From Chloroflexota bacterium (GTDB taxonomy: Bacteria > Chloroflexota > Dehalococcoidia > SM23-28-2 > RBG-16-64-32), in assembly GCA_022565075.1 (NCBI GenBank), contig JADFKG010000070.1:1-10395 (forward strand): 10,395 bases of DNA, in the 5' to 3' direction. The position numbers were made by a program, and so were the translations under genes. The notes beneath the pieces were generated by a model. The model was given only the letters and a program-made list of their open reading frames with translations, ran no database searches and was not told the DNA's origin. How positions within the stretch are numbered: position 1 is the stretch's first letter; every line of letters begins with the position of its first letter. Below, piece by piece: positions 1-7,456 of the stretch.

Positions 1-750
1 CGGCGGCTGATCATCGGCCTCGGCGGTAGCGCGACGAACGACGGCGGCGCGGGTATGGCCGCCGCACTCGGCGCGCGTTTGCTGGATGCGGGCGGCGGCG
101 AGATCCCGCCCGGCGGTGTCGCCCTCGCCGGCCTCGACCGGATCGACGTCAGCGGCCTCGATCCGCGCCTCGCCGGAGCGAACGTGATCGGCGCCAGCGA
201 TGTGACGAACCCGCTTTGCGGGCCCGAGGGCGCTTCGTACATCTACGGTCCGCAGAAGGGCGCCTCGCCGGCGGCGGTCCACGAGCTGGACGCGGCGCTG
301 GAGAACTACGCCCGCGTGATCGAGCGCGACCTGGGCGTGGCCGTACGCGACGTGCCGGGCGCTGGTGCGGCCGGTGGCCTGGGCGCGGGGATCATCGCCT
401 TCCTCGGCGCGCAGATCAGGCCCGGCGTGGACGTTGTCGCCGAAGTCGTGCGCTTGCGCGAGCGACTGGACGGGGCCGATCTGGTGATTACCGGCGAGGG
501 TCGCCTCGATGGCCAGACGCGCTACGGCAAGACAGTGGCGGGAGTGGCCCGGCTGGCGTCGGCGGCAGGCGTGCCGGTAATCGTGGTTCCCGGAGCGCTC
601 GGCCCGGGCTGGGAGTGGGCGCTGAGCGTCGCCGCGGCGGTGGAGCCGGTTGCCGGCGGAGAGGCGATGGCAATGCCGACGCCGTCCGTGGCGGCGGAGG
701 GGTTGAGCGATGCGGCAGCGCGCGCGGTCAGAGACTGGCTGCCGGCGTGA
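1..750 (+). CDS. Glycerate kinase (GlxK/GarK family), 5' truncated by window edge
   Basis: The frame is open from base 1 and ends at TGA 748-750, so the start lies outside the window. The enzyme phosphorylates D-glycerate with ATP in the cytoplasm, feeding glyoxylate, serine or sugar-acid carbon into glycolysis. Three family blocks are visible: GLGGSATNDGGAGMA right at the window edge, DVTNPLCG followed by YGPQKGAS at about 200-270, and DLVITGEGRLDGQTRYGK at about 478-534. These match the type I glycerate kinase family (Pfam Glycerate_kinase). The missing part should be the N-terminal third, since the family is usually about 370-380 residues and 249 are present here. It converges with the minus-strand membrane protein gene, with only 22 bp between the stop codons and no clear terminator hairpin in that gap. 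The family call is firm. Whether the product is 2- or 3-phosphoglycerate cannot be read from the sequence. Confidence 0.93.
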   Translation, partial: RRLIIGLGGSATNDGGAGMAAALGARLLDAGGGEIPPGGVALAGLDRIDVSGLDPRLAGANVIGASDVTNPLCGPEGASYIYGPQKGASPAAVHELDAALENYARVIERDLGVAVRDVPGAGAAGGLGAGIIAFLGAQIRPGVDVVAEVVRLRERLDGADLVITGEGRLDGQTRYGKTVAGVARLASAAGVPVIVVPGALGPGWEWALSVAAAVEPVAGGEAMAMPTPSVAAEGLSDAAARAVRDWLPA

Positions 751-772
751 GGCTGATTCGTGAGCGCGGCGT

Positions 773-1273
773 TTAGTCCGCCGGGCGCGGTGTGGGCGGC
801 TCGTCTCGCGGCTGAAAGAGGTGCACCAGGACGAGCGCTGCCAGCGCGGCCGATCCGGCGAGCGGCACGATGATGCTCTCGAACGTGAAGTCGCTGGTGC
901 CGAGCCAGTGGTAGAGCTGCGAGGCGGCGAGGGCGCCCATGTGGATCAGCGCCAGGAAGAACACGGGCCGGTGACGCGACGGGTCGCGAAAGGCGTAGAT
1001 GTAGATCGCCGCCAGTGGAATGCCCTGCCAGCCCAGGGCGAAGCCGCCCAGCGCGCCGTCCAGCTCCAGCTCCAGGGTGCCTTTTTCGAGCGTCGCCAGG
1101 TGGTTCTCGAGGAAGAGGCCGCTGCTCGTGAACGTTTGAGCCATGACGCCCAGGATCGACCAGCCGGCCAGCAACAGCAGCATCAGCCGTGGCCGCTGCG
1201 CCAGCTTGATGAAGGCGTTTCCGTCGTCGCCGGCCGGCTCCACCCCCGTTGCGGTTGCAGGCGCTTCAGACAT
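773..1273 (-). CDS. Small integral membrane protein, unknown function
   Basis: This encodes 166 residues. A polar N-terminus of about 28 residues is followed by four hydrophobic stretches, at about 29-46, 75-94, 102-124 and 134-152, and a charged Pro-rich tail (QPRDEPPTPRPAD). This suggests a four-helix inner-membrane protein. I do not recognise a family and see no catalytic motif. The ATG at 1273 is preceded by a strong Shine-Dalgarno, AAGGAGG, ending 5-6 bases upstream, which supports this start. It lies 10 bp downstream of the zincin metallopeptidase stop codon and is the last gene of the PBP unit, so it is probably co-transcribed with both. A link to cell-envelope work is only a guess from this position. 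Several long frames on the opposite strand here are high-GC shadows. Confidence 0.8.
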   Translation of the reverse strand: MSEAPATATGVEPAGDDGNAFIKLAQRPRLMLLLLAGWSILGVMAQTFTSSGLFLENHLATLEKGTLELELDGALGGFALGWQGIPLAAIYIYAFRDPSRHRPVFFLALIHMGALAASQLYHWLGTSDFTFESIIVPLAGSAALAALVLVHLFQPRDEPPTPRPAD

Positions 1274-1283
1274 TCAGCCCTCC

Positions 1284-1658
1284 TTATCCCATGCCCAGCT
1301 CGTGCAGGCGGTCTTCGTCGATGCCCATGTAGTGGCCGATCTCGTGGAGTAGCGTCTTGCGGGCCTGCGCCACCATCGCCTTGGTCGTCCGGCCGACCCG
1401 CTCGTGGCTGCGCTGATAGATGACGATGAGGTCCGGCGCCACCATCGAGTAGCCGTGTGTGCGTTTCGTGAGTGGGATGCCCAGGTAGGCGCCGAAGAGG
1501 TCGGTCCCAGGGCGCAGGCCATGTTGGCGGCGCTCGGCGGCTGTGGGGGCCCAGCGCACCTGGACGTCCAGGTTCTCGATCGCCTGCTGGAACTCCTCCG
1601 GCAGCTCTTCGAGCGCCTGGCTGACGACGTTCTGGAACTCGCTGCGCGTCATTCGCAC
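1284..1658 (-). CDS. Minimal zincin-type metallopeptidase family protein (DUF1025/Zincin_1-like)
   Basis: This is a 124-residue protein of the small 'possible metallopeptidase' family (PF06262 type). The zinc-binding helix sits near the C-terminus at residues 105-109, HEIGH, followed by YMGIDEDRLHELG. The usual pattern is HExxHxxGxxE, so His105, His109 and probably Glu115 would bind zinc, with Glu106 as general base. The length is typical for this family, which is little more than the zinc site plus a small fold. There is no signal peptide, so the protein is presumably cytoplasmic, and its substrate is unknown. The start is uncertain: GTG at 1658 gives MRMTRSEF and an ATG two codons later at 1652 is equally possible. 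Neither has a clear Shine-Dalgarno. It lies 48 bp after the PBP gene and 10 bp before the membrane protein, in an apparent operon. Confidence 0.88.
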   Translation of the reverse strand: MRMTRSEFQNVVSQALEELPEEFQQAIENLDVQVRWAPTAAERRQHGLRPGTDLFGAYLGIPLTKRTHGYSMVAPDLIVIYQRSHERVGRTTKAMVAQARKTLLHEIGHYMGIDEDRLHELGMG

Positions 1659-1706
1659 GTTGGAACCATGATAGCGGAACGGCCGGCGAGGGGCAGTGGT
1701 CGGCTG

Positions 1707-3893
1707 CTAGCTGCCCAGAAGCGGGAGGCCGACGTACGCTTCCAGGATGCGCCGCAGCATGGGCGCTACTTCGGCGGAGCCTGATTGGCCCTCCTCGAGG
1801 ACGCCGAGGGCGACGAGGCTGGGGGCGCCGCGGTTCGCGTAGGCCACGAAGAAGACGTGGTCCGAGCCTTCCGCCAGGTCTTCGGCGGTGCCGGACTTCC
1901 CCGCGACGTCGAGCGGCGTCCCCAGCCAGGCCTGGTAAGAGGTGCCGCCGACGCTCTGCGTGACGAGGTAGAGGCCGTGCCGGATCGAGTCCAGCGTGAC
2001 CTGAGAGACGGGAAGAGGCCGCACCTCTTTCGCCTCGAACTGTTGGACGGCGATGCCGCCGCCGGCCGACGGCTCGCCGATGCGCCAGATCAGGAGCGGC
2101 TCTCTCAGGACACCGGTGTCGGCGATCGCCGAGTAGGTGTTGATCAGCTGGATCGGCGTGGCCAGCATGAAGCCCTGGCCGATCGCCATGTTGACGGCGT
2201 CGCCGCGGAACCAGTACTCGCCGACGTTGTCGAGCTTCCACTGCGGGTCGGGCACGAGGCCGGCCGCTTCCTCGATGCCGATGCCGGTCGGGCTGCCGTA
2301 TCCGAACTGGCGGATGAAGTCGGGGAAGATGTTCTCGTCGATCTCGTCCAGCCGCTTCGCCAGGTCGAAGAAGACAGGGTTGCAGGACGCCATCAGGCCT
2401 TGTGCCGGCGTCAGCCAGCCGCGGTCGACGGTCTGCCAGTTTCTCTGGGGGAAGTCCTCGCCCAGTCCGGTCCAGACTGGCACGCAGTGGAACGTTGAGG
2501 CGGTAGTGTACTCGGTTTTTTCGATGCCGGCGGCCATCGTCACCGGCTTGAACGTCGATCCCGGCGCGTACTCGGCCAGGAGCGCGCGGTTGAATAGCGG
2601 CAGATCGGGGTTGTTGAAGAGGTCGTCCGCCTCCTGCTGCGTGAGGCCGCGAATGAAGGCGTTCGGGTCGAAGCGGGGGTAGGACGCCAGCGCCAGGACG
2701 GAGTTGTCCCGCGGGTCCATGACGACGATCGCGCCCGGCCGCTCGCCCAGCTCGGCCTCCGCGCTCTTCTGGATCTCGATGTCCAGCGCCAGCCAGAGGT
2801 CCATGCCTGGCTCGGACGGCTGCTCGGCTATCGTTGCCGTGATCGTGCCCTCGGGGCTGACGGTCGCCAGCAGGCCGCCCCGTTCGCCTGAGAGGGTCCC
2901 TTCGTACTGGCGCTCGAGGCCGCTGGCGCCGATCAGGTCGCCCGCCGCGAAGCCTTCGTCGGCCAGCTCCTCCAGCTGTTCGGGCGTCACCTCGGTCATG
3001 TAGCCGATGACGTGGGCCGCCGCCGATTCGTGGGGATAGTAGCGCTGGGAGGACTCGCGCACGACGATGCCAAGGTCGATCATGTCGCGGAAGGTCTGGA
3101 CCTCGGCGTCGGTGGATCCGTAGGGGAGTGTCTGGACGGGGATGAAGTAGTAAGAGGGGAGCGTTGTCTCGACGTGCGTTCGCACCTCGGCGTCGGACAG
3201 CTGCAGGGCGTTGCTGAGCGCGGCGATCGTCGCCTCGTCGTCCAGGATGAGGTCGGGCACGATGCCGATGACGGGCAGGTCGGCGTCGATCGCCAGCGGT
3301 TCGCCGTTACGGTCGTAGATCGTGCCGCGGCGGGGGACGCGCTGGAAGAAGTGCACGAGCGAGGTGTCGTCGAGGGCGCTGAAGTAGAGCGACGGCGTCC
3401 AGAGCACACGCCACTCCTTGTGCTTCTGCGGCTCGCCACCCGGCTCCTCGGCCGGCACGGTGACGTCTTCCTGCACGAGCGGCATCGAGTTGCGGTCGGG
3501 GAAGTCCCCGAAGAACGACGTGTGGAACGTGACCTTGAACGGGATCTCGTTGTCCGTCGCGACTTCGTCCGCGAACGGGTCTACGCCCGTCCCTGTCGCC
3601 GAAGGGTTGGTGAGCAGCTCGTAGTCGATGCCGGTGATCGTCGCCTCTTCCTTGATCGAGGTGTAGCGGCCGATGAAGGTCTGCCTGTCGATCGTGAGGC
3701 GGGATTCGCTGGCGACGAGGCTCCACATCTCGTCGAAGCGGTCGTCGGCCCACAGCTGGAGCCAGCGCTCGGCGGTCTCTTCGGGCGTCGTGGGACGCTT
3801 GGTCTCTGCGGGCGATCCGTCTTCGCTGGTGCAGGCGATTGCGAACGCGCAGAGGAAGGCAGTGGCGATCAGGAATGTCACACGGAGGGGCAT
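1707..3893 (-). CDS. Lipoprotein class B penicillin-binding protein with MecA-type N-terminal domain (peptidoglycan transpeptidase)
   Basis: This encodes 728 residues from the ATG at 3893. A lipoprotein signal ends in a lipobox-like AFAIAC with Cys21. An NTF2-like MecA_N-type domain follows at about 36-165, then the PBP dimerisation domain, starting near RGTIYDRNG (189-197) and running to about 340, then the transpeptidase domain. All three active-site motifs are intact: STFK at 446-449 with nucleophile Ser446, SCN at 503-505, and KSGT at 666-669. The protein should cross-link peptidoglycan at the outer face of the membrane, in elongation or division. The domain order resembles S. aureus PBP2a, but such PBPs are ordinary in Actinobacteria and Chloroflexota, so it does not imply beta-lactam resistance. 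An upstream ATG at 3908 would add five residues. I prefer 3893 because GGACAGG precedes it and the likely extended -10 would start transcription near 3904. It heads a three-gene minus-strand unit. Confidence 0.93.
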   Translation of the reverse strand: MPLRVTFLIATAFLCAFAIACTSEDGSPAETKRPTTPEETAERWLQLWADDRFDEMWSLVASESRLTIDRQTFIGRYTSIKEEATITGIDYELLTNPSATGTGVDPFADEVATDNEIPFKVTFHTSFFGDFPDRNSMPLVQEDVTVPAEEPGGEPQKHKEWRVLWTPSLYFSALDDTSLVHFFQRVPRRGTIYDRNGEPLAIDADLPVIGIVPDLILDDEATIAALSNALQLSDAEVRTHVETTLPSYYFIPVQTLPYGSTDAEVQTFRDMIDLGIVVRESSQRYYPHESAAAHVIGYMTEVTPEQLEELADEGFAAGDLIGASGLERQYEGTLSGERGGLLATVSPEGTITATIAEQPSEPGMDLWLALDIEIQKSAEAELGERPGAIVVMDPRDNSVLALASYPRFDPNAFIRGLTQQEADDLFNNPDLPLFNRALLAEYAPGSTFKPVTMAAGIEKTEYTTASTFHCVPVWTGLGEDFPQRNWQTVDRGWLTPAQGLMASCNPVFFDLAKRLDEIDENIFPDFIRQFGYGSPTGIGIEEAAGLVPDPQWKLDNVGEYWFRGDAVNMAIGQGFMLATPIQLINTYSAIADTGVLREPLLIWRIGEPSAGGGIAVQQFEAKEVRPLPVSQVTLDSIRHGLYLVTQSVGGTSYQAWLGTPLDVAGKSGTAEDLAEGSDHVFFVAYANRGAPSLVALGVLEEGQSGSAEVAPMLRRILEAYVGLPLLGS

Positions 3894-3910
3894 GGCGAGC
3901 CTGTCCATCG

Positions 3911-3919
3911 ATCATAGCA
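3911..3919 (-). promoter_or_regulatory. Candidate extended -10 promoter of the PBP operon
   Basis: Read on the minus strand the sequence is TGCTATGAT, an extended -10 element (TGn plus TATGAT). No convincing -35 lies 16-18 bp upstream, which is common for extended -10 promoters. Transcription would begin near 3904, between the two candidate ATGs of the PBP gene, leaving a leader of about 11 bases before the ATG at 3893. Confidence 0.45.
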
Positions 3920-4001
3920 GCGGCGAGATGCCGACCGCTTCATCAGATAAACGGACGAAGGCCGCTAACGGTTCGCCCCGGCGGTCGTTGTCCTTAACGA
4001 G

Positions 4002-4010
4002 TGCTAGCAT
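4002..4010 (+). promoter_or_regulatory. Candidate extended -10 promoter of the MFS exporter gene
   Basis: TGCTAGCAT is an extended -10 element, 19 bases upstream of the ATG at 4030. No good -35 is visible at the normal spacing. It is divergent from the PBP promoter in the same 136-bp spacer. The match is short, so chance occurrence is possible. Confidence 0.3.
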
Positions 4011-4029
4011 TTGCGCAGGCCCCGAATTG

Positions 4030-5379
4030 ATGGATTACGATCTCCAGGACGACGTTCAACTACTTAAGAACGACAAGTTCCGCCGCCTTCTGCAGGCACG
4101 CTTCGTAGGTCAGACCGCCCAGAACGCGATGATCTACGCGCTGCTCATCTTGCTCGTGACGGAGAGCGGCTCGTCGATCCACAGCACGCTGCTGATCGTT
4201 GCGCTGACGCTTCCGTCGATCGTCCTCGGCATTCCCGGCGGGGCGATCGCCGATATGCTGCCGCGCCGGTTCACTCTGACGCTGGGATATCTCGGTCGCG
4301 CGGGCGTTGCGGCGGCGCTGTTCTACTACAGCGGCGACCTGTTCTACATCTACATGCTCGTTCTTGTGTACTCTACGATCGGCCAGTTCTTCAGCCCGGC
4401 GGAGGCTGCAACCGTGCCGGCGATCGTGCGCAAGGACCAGCTTTCGGCGGCCAACTCGCTGATGATGCTGAGTCTGATGCTGGCCCAGATCGTCGGCATG
4501 GTCGTGATGGCGCCGGTGCTGATCAAGCTGATCAGTCCGGACGCCGTCTTTGTTTTCGCCGCCGTGTTCCTGGTCGTGGCGACCTATATCGTGGGCTGGT
4601 TGGCGAGCGACTTCAGCCGCACTCAGGACGAGAAGCCGCCGAGCATCGGCTTTGTCGACGCCATGCGCGAGGGCTTCGAGATCCTGCGCACGAACCGTCA
4701 CGCCTACCTGGCGATCGTGTACCTGACGACCGGTCTCTCGCTGTCCAAGGTGCTGATCATCCTGATGCCGAAGTTCACGCGCGACGTGCTGGAGATTGCG
4801 CCGGAGGATACGGTGTTCGTGGCTGCGCCGGCCGCTATCGGGGCGGGCATCGGACTGCTGATCGTGCCGCTGATGATCAGGCTTTTCGGCGCCTGGCGTG
4901 TGGCCGCGGTGGCGTTTTTCGTCTTCGTTCTGGGGCTGGCCGGGTTGGGGCTCGTCGTCTTCGTGCGAGACTTCATCCAGGCCAACTTCGACTTCGGGAT
5001 ATCGTTCCTGGAGGACAACTTCAGCCTGGCCTCCGTGATCACCGTGACGATGTTGCTGGCCGTCCCGCTCGGACTCTCGTTCATGGTCCTCAGCGTGGCC
5101 ACGCGCGTCGTCATGAACGAGCAAGCGCCTCTAGAGGCGCAGGGGCGCGTCTTCGCGATGCAGATGGCGCTGGGCGATTTCCTGTCGCTCTTGCCGCTCC
5201 TCGTCGTCGCCGTCATCGCGGACGTCGTGGGAGTGAGGGCGACGCTGCTGGCTTCGGCGGTCAGTGCGCTGGGTGTGGCAGGCTACCTGACGTTTTCGAA
5301 GCGGTTCGGGCCGCAGGAACCGCCGCCACCGTCGCCAGAGGCTGGTGAGGCGAGACCGGTGCCGGAACCTGGCACCTAG
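4030..5379 (+). CDS. Major facilitator superfamily transporter (MFS_3/DHA3-like exporter)
   Basis: This encodes 449 residues rich in long hydrophobic segments, consistent with 10-12 membrane helices. The loop after helix 2 carries an MFS motif-A-like sequence, GIPGGAIADMLPRR, at 67-80. FFSPAEAATVPAIVRKDQL at about 120-138 is typical of the MFS_3 (EntS-like) drug or siderophore efflux group. The C-terminal tail (about 427-449) is Pro/Glu-rich, polar and probably cytoplasmic. It likely exports a small molecule by proton antiport; the substrate cannot be read from sequence. The frame is open further upstream, but the ATG at 4030 gives a normal MFS start, and the longer version would run over the divergent PBP gene. 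The Shine-Dalgarno is weak (AGG, about 11 bases upstream). It stands alone on the plus strand and ends convergent with, and overlapping by 4 bp, the small minus-strand ORF at 5376-5522. Confidence 0.9.
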   Translation: MDYDLQDDVQLLKNDKFRRLLQARFVGQTAQNAMIYALLILLVTESGSSIHSTLLIVALTLPSIVLGIPGGAIADMLPRRFTLTLGYLGRAGVAAALFYYSGDLFYIYMLVLVYSTIGQFFSPAEAATVPAIVRKDQLSAANSLMMLSLMLAQIVGMVVMAPVLIKLISPDAVFVFAAVFLVVATYIVGWLASDFSRTQDEKPPSIGFVDAMREGFEILRTNRHAYLAIVYLTTGLSLSKVLIILMPKFTRDVLEIAPEDTVFVAAPAAIGAGIGLLIVPLMIRLFGAWRVAAVAFFVFVLGLAGLGLVVFVRDFIQANFDFGISFLEDNFSLASVITVTMLLAVPLGLSFMVLSVATRVVMNEQAPLEAQGRVFAMQMALGDFLSLLPLLVVAVIADVVGVRATLLASAVSALGVAGYLTFSKRFGPQEPPPPSPEAGEARPVPEPGT

Positions 5380-5522
5380 GCGGGGATGCGTTCGCGCGTC
5401 TTTGAGCGCAGGTCGGCCCTCTGGGGAATGAGGGTGATCGGGAGGGGCATGATCTTGGCGAAAAGATAGAGGTTGAGCGCCGCGTAGGCGAGTACCGCGC
5501 CGATAATCGTAGCTCCGAGCAT
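5376..5522 (-). CDS. Possible 48-residue single-helix membrane protein, unknown function
   Basis: This is an ATG-to-TAG frame of 48 residues. Residues 2-22 form one hydrophobic helix (LGATIIGAVLAYAALNLYLF), followed by a Pro-containing stretch and a basic tail (RADLRSKTRERIPA). That places the helix in the membrane with the positive tail probably inside. Third codon positions are strongly G/C (for example CTC, GCC, ATC, AAG), as in neighbouring genes, although the DNA just upstream is AT-richer and looks non-coding. The Shine-Dalgarno is weak: AAAGG about 12 bases upstream. The stop overlaps the stop of the convergent MFS gene by 4 bp. I do not recognise a family. It may be a real small protein, or a chance frame partly shaped by the MFS end; only 4 bp overlap, so the MFS gene cannot explain its codon bias. 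Confidence 0.5.
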   Translation of the reverse strand: MLGATIIGAVLAYAALNLYLFAKIMPLPITLIPQRADLRSKTRERIPA

Positions 5523-5743
5523 TCTTATCAGTGGCCTTTCTTGCGCTCGCCGGCTCCCAGCCTGGTGGCCGGGCGACTGCGCTCACTTGCGAAAATCTAG
5601 AGTGTGTATATACGAAGAACGAACAGGAGCGCCATTTCGTCACGCCTGTCCGGCTTTGGCACAGTTGGTCCGCCGACAATGAGGCTTGGAAGCTTGAACA
5701 TCAGGAGTACAGACGCTCTACTTGACATTTCGTTACAAGATTA
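5523..5743. other. Gene-free spacer
   Basis: No convincing gene is seen. Bases from about 5590 to 5743 are clearly less GC-rich than the rest of the window and include a TATATAC stretch near 5607. This may hold the promoter of the 48-residue ORF on the minus strand, but no clear -35/-10 pair is visible. A TTGACA at 5722-5727 has no matching -10 at 16-18 bp. A plus-strand 64-residue frame across this stretch lacks coding character. The spacer continues, after the stem-loop at 5744-5780, to the acyl-CoA dehydrogenase stop at 5947 with nothing further recognisable. Confidence 0.5.
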
Positions 5744-5780
5744 TGGGGCGCTCAGCGAGACTCTCGCCTTGAGCGCCCCA
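5744..5780 (-). terminator. Strong stem-loop, candidate terminator of the acyl-CoA dehydrogenase transcript
   Basis: TGGGGCGCTCA (5744-5754) and TGAGCGCCCCA (5770-5780) form a perfect 11-bp inverted repeat. Inside it, GCGAG (5755-5759) and CTCGC (5763-5767) add a 5-bp stem with a 3-base loop, leaving a 2-base bulge. On the minus strand the hairpin is followed by TAATCTTGT, a poor U-tract, about 165 bases past the acyl-CoA dehydrogenase stop. A terminator is likely but not certain; a structured RNA element or protein-binding palindrome would look the same. Confidence 0.5.
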
Positions 5781-5946
5781 GGGGAGTGTGTGGGACGAAG
5801 AGGACCGACATGGGCGACCCGCCCCCGTCCTGGTGATCATTGTCGCGGCAGGGTGTGACGGCGAGGTTACGGGGCTGTTACGCGGAGGTTAAGTCAGGCT
5901 GGCAGCGTGGTATCGGCAGTGGCCGGGCGGTCGCTCCCGCGCCGGG

Positions 5947-7107
5947 CTACCAGTAGTTGATGTCGCCCTGGATCATCGCCCGGGCGATCACCAGCCGCTG
6001 TATTTGCGACGTGCCTTCGACGATCATCAGCTGCCGGGCGTCGCGGTAGTGGCGCTCCAGCGGGTGGTCCTTCATGTAGCCCTGCGCGCCCATGATCTGG
6101 ATGGCGTCCGAGGCCACCTTGTTCGCTGTCTCCGTGGCGTACGTCTTGGCGATCGAGAGGTAGGGCGCCCATTGGCGATCGTACTTGCCTTCGTCCACCA
6201 GCGTAGCGGCGTGATAGACGAGGTGCCGCGAGCCCTCGATAGCGATCGCGGCGTCGGCGAGCATGAACTGGATCGCCTGGTGGTTGACGAGAGGCTGGCC
6301 GAACGTCTTGCGCTCGCGGGCGAAGTCGAGCGCGTAGGCGATTGCGCCCTCGGCCAGGCCCAGTCCACGAGCGCCGACGACGGGGCGGCAGGTGTTCAGC
6401 GTGAGCATCGCCGTCTTGAATCCGCGGTTCTCCTCGCCGATGCGCAGGCCGGCCGGCACGCGGCAGTCCTGGAGGACGATGTTCGCCGTCGGCACGCCGA
6501 TCACGCCCATCTTGCGGTCGCAGCGGGGCACCGAGTAGCCGGGCGAATCCGTGGGCACGATGAAGGCGCTGATGGCGGACGCCCCATCCTCGCCGGTTTT
6601 GGCGAAGAAACAGACGAAGTCTGCCACGTCGCCGCCGGAGATAAAGACTTTCTCGCCGTTGATCACGTAGTCGTCGCCGTCCCTGGTGGCGCGGGACTCC
6701 AGGGCGGCGGCGTCGGAGCCCGTGTTCGGCTCCGTCAGGCAGAAGGCGCCCTTGATCGCCCCGCTGGCCGACTTCGGCAGCCACTCGCGCTTCTGCTCGT
6801 CGGAGCCGCTGAGGTTGATCGGCTGCGTCGAGAGAGCCGAGAGGAGGAGGATCAGCGAGCAGGAGTTGTCGTACTTGGCCGTCTCTTCGACGGCGAGAGC
6901 CAACGCCAGGAAGCCGGCGCCGGAGCCGCCGTACTGCTCCGGAATCGTGAGGCCGAGAAGTCCGGCCTCGGCGAAGACCTGGAAGATGTCCTCCGGGTAG
7001 ACGCCGCTCTCGTCCAGCTCGGCGGCGCGCGGGGCGACTTTCTCGCGGGCGATGCGCTTCGCGGTGTTGCGGATGAGCTTGTGGGCGTCCGAAAGTTCGT
7101 AGTCCAT
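5947..7107 (-). CDS. Acyl-CoA dehydrogenase (FAD-dependent)
   Basis: This encodes 386 residues, the usual length for the short/medium-chain acyl-CoA dehydrogenase family. The enzyme oxidises acyl-CoA to trans-2-enoyl-CoA with FAD and passes electrons to electron-transfer flavoprotein in the cytoplasm. Signature 1 is at 123-135 (CLTEPNTGSDAAA). The C-terminal signature is around 337-370 (QIMGAQGY, then IVEGTSQIQR), with Glu364 in the position of the catalytic base of medium- and short-chain members. RERKTFGQPL at 264-273 matches the family's flavin-contact region. The ATG at 7107 has a good Shine-Dalgarno, GAAGGA, seven bases upstream. It follows the CoA-transferase remnant by 37 bp and the SDR by about 350 bp, so it is probably the last gene of an acyl-CoA degradation unit. 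Chain-length preference (fatty, branched or other acyl-CoA) cannot be decided here. Confidence 0.95.
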   Translation of the reverse strand: MDYELSDAHKLIRNTAKRIAREKVAPRAAELDESGVYPEDIFQVFAEAGLLGLTIPEQYGGSGAGFLALALAVEETAKYDNSCSLILLLSALSTQPINLSGSDEQKREWLPKSASGAIKGAFCLTEPNTGSDAAALESRATRDGDDYVINGEKVFISGGDVADFVCFFAKTGEDGASAISAFIVPTDSPGYSVPRCDRKMGVIGVPTANIVLQDCRVPAGLRIGEENRGFKTAMLTLNTCRPVVGARGLGLAEGAIAYALDFARERKTFGQPLVNHQAIQFMLADAAIAIEGSRHLVYHAATLVDEGKYDRQWAPYLSIAKTYATETANKVASDAIQIMGAQGYMKDHPLERHYRDARQLMIVEGTSQIQRLVIARAMIQGDINYW

Positions 7108-7144
7108 TGTGGTGTCCTTCAGTTTGGCGTGGGCGAGAGCTATT

Positions 7145-7456
7145 CTACGCTACGACCGCGCAGGGCACGCCGTGCGACTCCAAGCGCGCGCGCCAGCTCT
7201 CCGCCGTGTCCTCCGCGAACATCGAGGCGACGACGGCCGCCAGCGGGCCTTCGGGGGAGGAGTCCAGTGCGACCTGCCACGAGCCCTCGTACGCCAGCTC
7301 CGGCCGGCCGAGGCAGACGGCCAGCGCGTGCCACTGCTCGGCGTTCTCCACGGCGATGTCGATCGCGCCCTCGGAGCAGTCGTAGCGGCGCGCGCCGGGG
7401 TGCCCTGTCTCTTGTGCCGCGTCTTCTCCGACGGATCCGCTGGATGGCACTGCCAT
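7145..7456 (-). pseudogene. Truncated CaiB/BaiF (family III) CoA-transferase fragment, C-terminal region only
   Basis: This is a 103-residue frame. Residues about 24-103 resemble the middle-to-C-terminal part of family III CoA-transferases: RRYDCSEGAIDIAV, then QWHALAVCLGRPELA, then SWRARLESHGVPCAVVA. Full-length members have about 380-400 residues. Here the whole N-terminal CoA-binding and catalytic-aspartate region is absent, and the roughly 60-80 residues that normally follow GVPxxPV are also missing. The frame begins at an ATG that overlaps the SDR stop codon (TGATG), so translation could be coupled to the SDR. The first 23 residues look like linker. It is either a decayed gene remnant or a kept small protein; codon use is still like its neighbours and the frame is intact, so expression is possible. 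It cannot be an active CoA-transferase alone. The family match is from memory of the motif pattern. Confidence 0.6.

Noticed and set aside
1183..2241. A 352-residue minus-strand frame
   Set aside because: It runs across three genes (PBP, zincin, membrane protein) in another frame on the same strand and is Arg/Pro-rich without motifs; it is a shadow.
1707..3893. Reading the PBP as an acquired mecA-type resistance gene
   Set aside because: The domain order is shared with many housekeeping PBPs; base composition matches its surroundings and there is no mobile element nearby.
3012..3917. A 301-residue plus-strand frame opposite the PBP gene
   Set aside because: It is antisense to the signal-peptide, MecA_N and dimerisation regions of the PBP, with no recognisable domain.
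3673..4029. An N-terminal extension of the MFS frame upstream of the ATG at 4030
   Set aside because: The extension is antisense to the PBP gene and non-family-like; MDYDLQDDVQ at 4030 is a normal exporter start.
5531..5725. A 64-residue plus-strand frame in the spacer
   Set aside because: No Shine-Dalgarno or coding bias is seen, it lies in less GC-rich DNA, and the sequence has no recognisable motif.
5722..5744. A TTGACA that looks like a -35 box on the plus strand
   Set aside because: The only -10-like sequence, GATTAT, is 11 bp away; at 16-18 bp the sequence is GGGGCG. No plus-strand gene follows.
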